Source of the DNA: Bacillota bacterium
GTDB taxonomy: Bacteria; Bacillota; Clostridia; Lachnospirales; Lachnospiraceae
DNA length: 10,344 nucleotides
Assembly (NCBI GenBank): GCA_017861355.1
Contig: JAGFXQ010000105.1
Coordinates: 1-10,344, forward strand
Direction: 5' to 3'
Below the pieces are notes generated by a model. That model had not been told where the DNA came from and ran no database searches. It saw only the letters and a list, made by a program, of their open reading frames with translations. The stretch's first letter is position 1; every line of letters begins with the position of its first letter. This document shows positions 7,197 through 10,344 of this stretch, one piece after another. The translations under genes and the position numbers were made by a program.

Positions 7197-8873
7197 TTAC
7201 AATAAAACATCAAGCTCAATTCTGGAAGGAGTACGGTTACCAACATAGATTACCTGACTGGCATTCTTAGTCTGTGCACAACAGGACCATGCTCCGGGAT
7301 AGTTACTGTGTATCGCATATTGAGGAAAGTCCGAGGAAGAAATATCCACTCGTAAACGGGATCCTTTTTTTATTGTCCATGCAATGTCCCACATATTAAT
7401 ACAAACTTCAGTAATTGTATTCGGTCGGTAATGATCGCTATCTGCGGCTATCGTTGTGATAGAAGATCTTATATTATAAGCATCACCACATGAAGTAACC
7501 TCCATCAGCTTTGCTGTAAATGCAGTGTCTTCTGCATCGGTTGATACAAATAGATGGATGGTAGTTTTACCAAAGATCCGGATATCCTTCTCCAGAGTAT
7601 CTGACAGAAAGGAAATAACATCCTTCCGATAGTCCGGCTCCGGTTGCAAACGACTACCAATCTCCTCCATGGTATGCAGCATTGCTTCTGCTCCTCTAGA
7701 CGGAACCGGATTTTCCGGATCATAAACATAGCTATAACTGTTGTCTACGCCGGGTACCTCCGCAATCTGTCTCCTATCCTCTCCTCCTAAATACAAGGTT
7801 TGTTTTTGAGTATCCGGACATGGCCATTCGCTTATTTCCCTCCACTGATCCTCACCAACCACATAAAGATGAACGGATCTTTCCGGTAATTCTTTCTGCT
7901 TTAGTGTTAGCTCAAACCAGTATAAAAAAGGCAGGCATTTCCCTCGTTTCATATTTTGGGGCTGATAGGAGGTAATACTGTTTTGACCAAAATGATTTAA
8001 TGGACCAATATCAAACCAACTATGTGCCTTTGCTTCCTCCGATAAACATTCCCAGGTATGTAATGCGCTTCCTAAATGGTGGTCAAACCATCCTTCCGAA
8101 AGATAGACCGGTAATTTCACTTTGGAGGGTATGTCTTCTAGCATTCTCCAGAATCCCTGCTGCCAGTAGGCGTCCTCCTTTTTGGTGTTTGTTATCCACT
8201 GCCGATACCATTCCAGCCTTCTTCCCCAAAGAGCCTCATCTACAAGTACCTGGGGGCGGTATTTACATGATTCCAGAAAATCTGCTGTTACCTCATAACC
8301 TGCATTTCCCATCGCCCAGGAGGTTAATACATCATGCCGGAATAGCTGTTTTTCATATGCAGATACATAGCGGTTTGTTCCGTAATTAGCAAGGCATAAG
8401 GATCGAACCTTTGGCGTCAATATATCTGCCATCACCCACCCGGTAAAGGCAAGATAGGAATCACCCCAGTACCCAATGCATTCTACCCAGTCCTGCTTCT
8501 CAAGCCAATTTAGTGTATCCAATCCATCCAGCCTATCATTTACATTCGGCTCCCAGATTCCTTCCGATCCGCCAGTACCACGGCAATATTCAAAAAGAAA
8601 TGCAAAGCCTCTTTTTGCCAATTCCTTGGCATGTGCTTGATAAATCGGTTCATTATGCGGATAACAGGTCCTTTGAAGTATTAAAGGTAGCGTTTGGAAG
8701 CCAGCCGGCTTATATAACTTCGCCCGAAGCCTAACCTTATCCTGCATACAAATCCATATTTCCTCTTCCCGGACATCCTCAGTGATTTTATCTACTCCTG
8801 ATTCTTCGTAGCTCATTTCAATATTGTTCAAAGTGTTCTGAAAGAATAGCTGTATTTCCTCCGCTGTAGGCAT
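7197..8873 (-). CDS. CocE/NonD family serine hydrolase (S15-like alpha/beta-hydrolase)
   Basis: This 558-residue protein has the two-part layout of cocaine esterase (CocE) and X-Pro dipeptidyl-peptidase-like enzymes: an alpha/beta-hydrolase domain (PF02129) followed by a jelly-roll C-terminal domain (PF08530) from about residue 415. Motifs are the CRGTGGSEG loop (97-105), the nucleophile elbow GYWGDSY (134-140) with Ser139, GWFDHH (261-266) with Asp264, and IGPLNHFG (289-296) with His294. The triad is therefore complete. The residue that is often glycine after SYL is alanine here (SYLA). There is no signal peptide, so it probably acts in the cytoplasm. Family members cleave esters or amides and include cocaine esterase, glutaryl-7-ACA acylase and amino-ester hydrolases, so the substrate is not predictable. 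The ATG at 8873 follows AGAGGA by about 11 bases. It is the first gene after the TATAAT promoter and 105 bases upstream of AtuA, which suggests it frees the acid used by the pathway. Confidence 0.92.
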   Translation of the reverse strand: MPTAEEIQLFFQNTLNNIEMSYEESGVDKITEDVREEEIWICMQDKVRLRAKLYKPAGFQTLPLILQRTCYPHNEPIYQAHAKELAKRGFAFLFEYCRGTGGSEGIWEPNVNDRLDGLDTLNWLEKQDWVECIGYWGDSYLAFTGWVMADILTPKVRSLCLANYGTNRYVSAYEKQLFRHDVLTSWAMGNAGYEVTADFLESCKYRPQVLVDEALWGRRLEWYRQWITNTKKEDAYWQQGFWRMLEDIPSKVKLPVYLSEGWFDHHLGSALHTWECLSEEAKAHSWFDIGPLNHFGQNSITSYQPQNMKRGKCLPFLYWFELTLKQKELPERSVHLYVVGEDQWREISEWPCPDTQKQTLYLGGEDRRQIAEVPGVDNSYSYVYDPENPVPSRGAEAMLHTMEEIGSRLQPEPDYRKDVISFLSDTLEKDIRIFGKTTIHLFVSTDAEDTAFTAKLMEVTSCGDAYNIRSSITTIAADSDHYRPNTITEVCINMWDIAWTIKKGSRLRVDISSSDFPQYAIHSNYPGAWSCCAQTKNASQVIYVGNRTPSRIELDVLL

Positions 8874-8900
8874 AGATCATAACTTCCTCTCAGTCTATGA

Positions 8901-8912
8901 TATCACGTTGTA
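8901..8912. promoter_or_regulatory. Possible second half-operator downstream of the promoter
   Basis: TACAACGT on the minus strand (8912-8905) repeats the left part of the palindrome at 8958-8969. The CG centres are about 57 bases apart and flank the -10 box, as paired operators can. The match is only 8 bases, so it may be chance. Confidence 0.2.
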
Positions 8913-8931
8913 TTTACATTAATTCAATCGT

Positions 8932-8960
8932 ATTATATAAATTTACAATCAATTCGGTAC
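8932..8960 (-). promoter_or_regulatory. Candidate main promoter of the hydrolase-AtuA-CoA-transferase operon
   Basis: A perfect TATAAT lies on the minus strand at 8937-8932, in an AT-rich stretch about 60 bases before the CocE-family start. The hexamer 17 bases upstream is GTACCG, a poor -35. A strong -10 with a poor -35 suggests that an activator helps, or that the overlapping palindrome at 8958-8969 binds a regulator. No other gap before the operon holds a better promoter. Confidence 0.5.
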
Positions 8961-8969
8961 AACGTTGCA
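8958..8969. promoter_or_regulatory. CG-centred palindrome overlapping the -35 region, possible operator
   Basis: TACAACGTTGCA has a perfect 8-base core (CAACGTTG) and is symmetric at 10 of 12 positions. An AACGTT centre is typical of LacI-family operators, which are common beside sugar-binding protein genes. Its position over the -35 region would suit repression. No regulator gene is in the window, so this is inference. Confidence 0.35.
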
Positions 8970-9024
8970 TTTTTTTCGTATTCTGATGATAACTATGAAA
9001 GTAAATCGACATCATTTAATTTAT

Positions 9025-9057
9025 GAGCCCACAGGAAACAAGATTTCCTATGGGCTC
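9025..9057 (-). terminator. Hairpin terminator after the solute-binding protein gene
   Basis: On the minus strand GAGCCCATAGGAAA pairs with TTTCCTGTGGGCTC through 14 base pairs including one G-T wobble, with a five-base loop. It begins 20 bases after the solute-binding protein stop codon. The following bases, ATAAATTAAATG, are AT-rich but not a clean U run, so termination may be incomplete. It separates the transport gene from the operon promoter. Confidence 0.6.
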
Positions 9058-9077
9058 GAATAAAAGGTATGGGGGAC

Positions 9078-10344
9078 TTAGTTACCTCTTGCATTATAGC
9101 GGTCGAACGCCGCTTGCTTTAATTCAATACATCTATCTACACCAAAAGTATGTAGATTTTCTACAAAGCTATCATATTCATCCATTGATATTGTACCCAT
9201 AATGAATTTAACTGTGTTTTCCTGTACCAGAGTTTGAATACCGGTATATAGAGATGCATATTCCTGTGATTCTTCTTCTGTCATCGTCATAGTAGGCGGA
9301 AGCATCAGATCGTACTTTGTATTTTCCCATACATTATAAGCATCTGTTGCCTTATTTCCTTCATAAACCGCATCATACATTTCCCAGTTATAGAGACCGA
9401 AGGATGCTGCTCCGAGGCTGTATGTATAAACCGCTTCTGAAACAGTCGGGAACGTACCATCTGTCACTTTTGCCTTCAGCTCATCTGTGATAGAATAGGT
9501 TCCGTCGCCATTGTTGACATAGGATACCCCTTCAACTCCAAGACTGCTGAGCATCATGCTTTCCTTCGTATAATAGTAATCGAGATATCTTAATGCAAGC
9601 TCAACATCCTTGCAAGCACTGGTAACCACCATTGTCTCTTTTACCAACTCGCTCATCGGTGCACCGGCCTCAGGAGCATCTCCTTCGTTTAATACCGGAT
9701 AAGGAGCACCGGATAACCAATACTTTTCATCTTTGTTATAGCCCATTTGTTTGTAAACATCAGCTGTCATACCCCATACATTAGGTCCGGCTGCTGCTTT
9801 TCCGGAACCGATAAAATCACCGCTGGAGATAAAGCTGGCATCATTGCTTACAAAGTTTGGATCGATCAGACCTTCTGCATACCATTGACGGAACGTTTCA
9901 ATCCACGCTTTGTATCCAGCTTCCGCCGGTCCGTATTTTACTTTTCCATTATCATTATAAAATTCCGGAAGAACTCCGAACGCTGAAGTAAATGCTCCAT
10001 AATAGTTCGTAGCTGTTTTTCCCAACATAAGAGGTGCTTCACAATCAGGATGCTTTGCTTTGATTGCTGAAAGGGCTTCATGCCAGTCATTGATCGTTAC
10101 CGGTACGGAAAGTCCTGTTTCATCTAGCCAGTCCTGTCTTATGGATGGACCGCCCCATACTCTTTCGCCCTTCACTTCACCAGTTTTTGATGCAATGGTA
10201 TAGAGTGAAACTATCTTACCATTGTCTGACATAGTATCTTTCAAGAGCTTTTCATTGCTCTTTCTGAGACCGCTGTAATTTGGCATGTATTTATCGACTT
10301 TATCTGTCAGCTCAACCGTTACACCATCATCCACCATCTTTGTT
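9078..10344 (-). CDS. Extracellular solute-binding protein of an ABC importer, LplA/YtcQ-like (N-terminus cut by window edge)
   Basis: The frame is open through the right edge of the window (codons ACA AAG precede the first visible ATG), so at least 421 C-terminal residues are present and the signal peptide is missing. Recognisable features are the WGGPSIRQDWLDETGLSVPVT region followed by NDWHEALSAIK, typical of large family-1 solute-binding lipoproteins of the LplA/YtcQ group, which feed LplB/YtcP-type permeases. Tryptophan and tyrosine residues (YAEGLIDPNF, YLDYYYTKES, YNWEMYDAVYEG) are common in the sugar-binding cleft of such proteins. Known relatives carry oligosaccharides such as aldouronates, but the ligand here is unknown. 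The protein should be lipid-anchored outside the membrane. The stop at 9080-9078 is followed by a hairpin, so it seems to end its own transcription unit. The permease genes are not in the window and may lie upstream or elsewhere. Confidence 0.88.
   Translation of the reverse strand, partial: TKMVDDGVTVELTDKVDKYMPNYSGLRKSNEKLLKDTMSDNGKIVSLYTIASKTGEVKGERVWGGPSIRQDWLDETGLSVPVTINDWHEALSAIKAKHPDCEAPLMLGKTATNYYGAFTSAFGVLPEFYNDNGKVKYGPAEAGYKAWIETFRQWYAEGLIDPNFVSNDASFISSGDFIGSGKAAAGPNVWGMTADVYKQMGYNKDEKYWLSGAPYPVLNEGDAPEAGAPMSELVKETMVVTSACKDVELALRYLDYYYTKESMMLSSLGVEGVSYVNNGDGTYSITDELKAKVTDGTFPTVSEAVYTYSLGAASFGLYNWEMYDAVYEGNKATDAYNVWENTKYDLMLPPTMTMTEEESQEYASLYTGIQTLVQENTVKFIMGTISMDEYDSFVENLHTFGVDRCIELKQAAFDRYNARGN

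Noticed and set aside
8000..8389. A 129-residue plus-strand open frame.
   Set aside because: It is the shadow of the CocE-family gene, whose catalytic motifs are intact on the other strand.

Overview
All credible genes in this window lie on the minus strand. The strong purine-rich ribosome binding sites, the fairly AT-rich base composition, the LplA-type sugar-binding protein and the anaerobe-style thiolase suggest a Gram-positive member of the Clostridia, perhaps Lachnospiraceae-like. This placement is inferred from gene content only.

In transcription order (right to left) the layout is as follows. (a) 10344-9078: C-terminal part of an extracellular solute-binding protein of an ABC importer, cut by the window edge and followed by a hairpin terminator. 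(b) 9024-8874: a regulatory gap with a consensus TATAAT box and a CG-centred palindrome over the -35 region. (c) 8873-2883: a tightly packed set encoding a CocE/NonD-type serine hydrolase, an AtuA-family protein, a separate small AtuA-like C-terminal domain protein, a type III (CaiB/BaiF) CoA-transferase and an acetyl-CoA C-acetyltransferase. (d) 2794-1244: a cytoplasmic type-B carboxylesterase, ending in an intrinsic terminator at 1195-1231. (e) 1115-1: the N-terminal part of an exported lipoprotein esterase/peptidase of the alpha/beta-hydrolase fold, cut by the other window edge.

Read together, the central genes look like a catabolic route. Hydrolases release a carboxylic acid from an ester or amide. 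The CoA-transferase converts the acid to a CoA thioester. The split AtuA pair carries out an uncharacterised step on that thioester. Thiolase cleaves a 3-ketoacyl-CoA, probably acetoacetyl-CoA, to acetyl-CoA. AtuA was named from acyclic terpene degradation in Pseudomonas, but its reaction is not settled. The dehydrogenases, hydratases and biotin carboxylase of the Pseudomonas atu/liu pathways are absent here, so the substrate and chemistry are open. This operon is the best candidate for an undescribed system in the window.

Non-coding features of note are two tandem stem-loops between the CoA-transferase and thiolase genes, two terminator-type hairpins, and candidate promoter/operator sites. 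No tRNA, rRNA, CRISPR array, insertion sequence or phage gene was seen.
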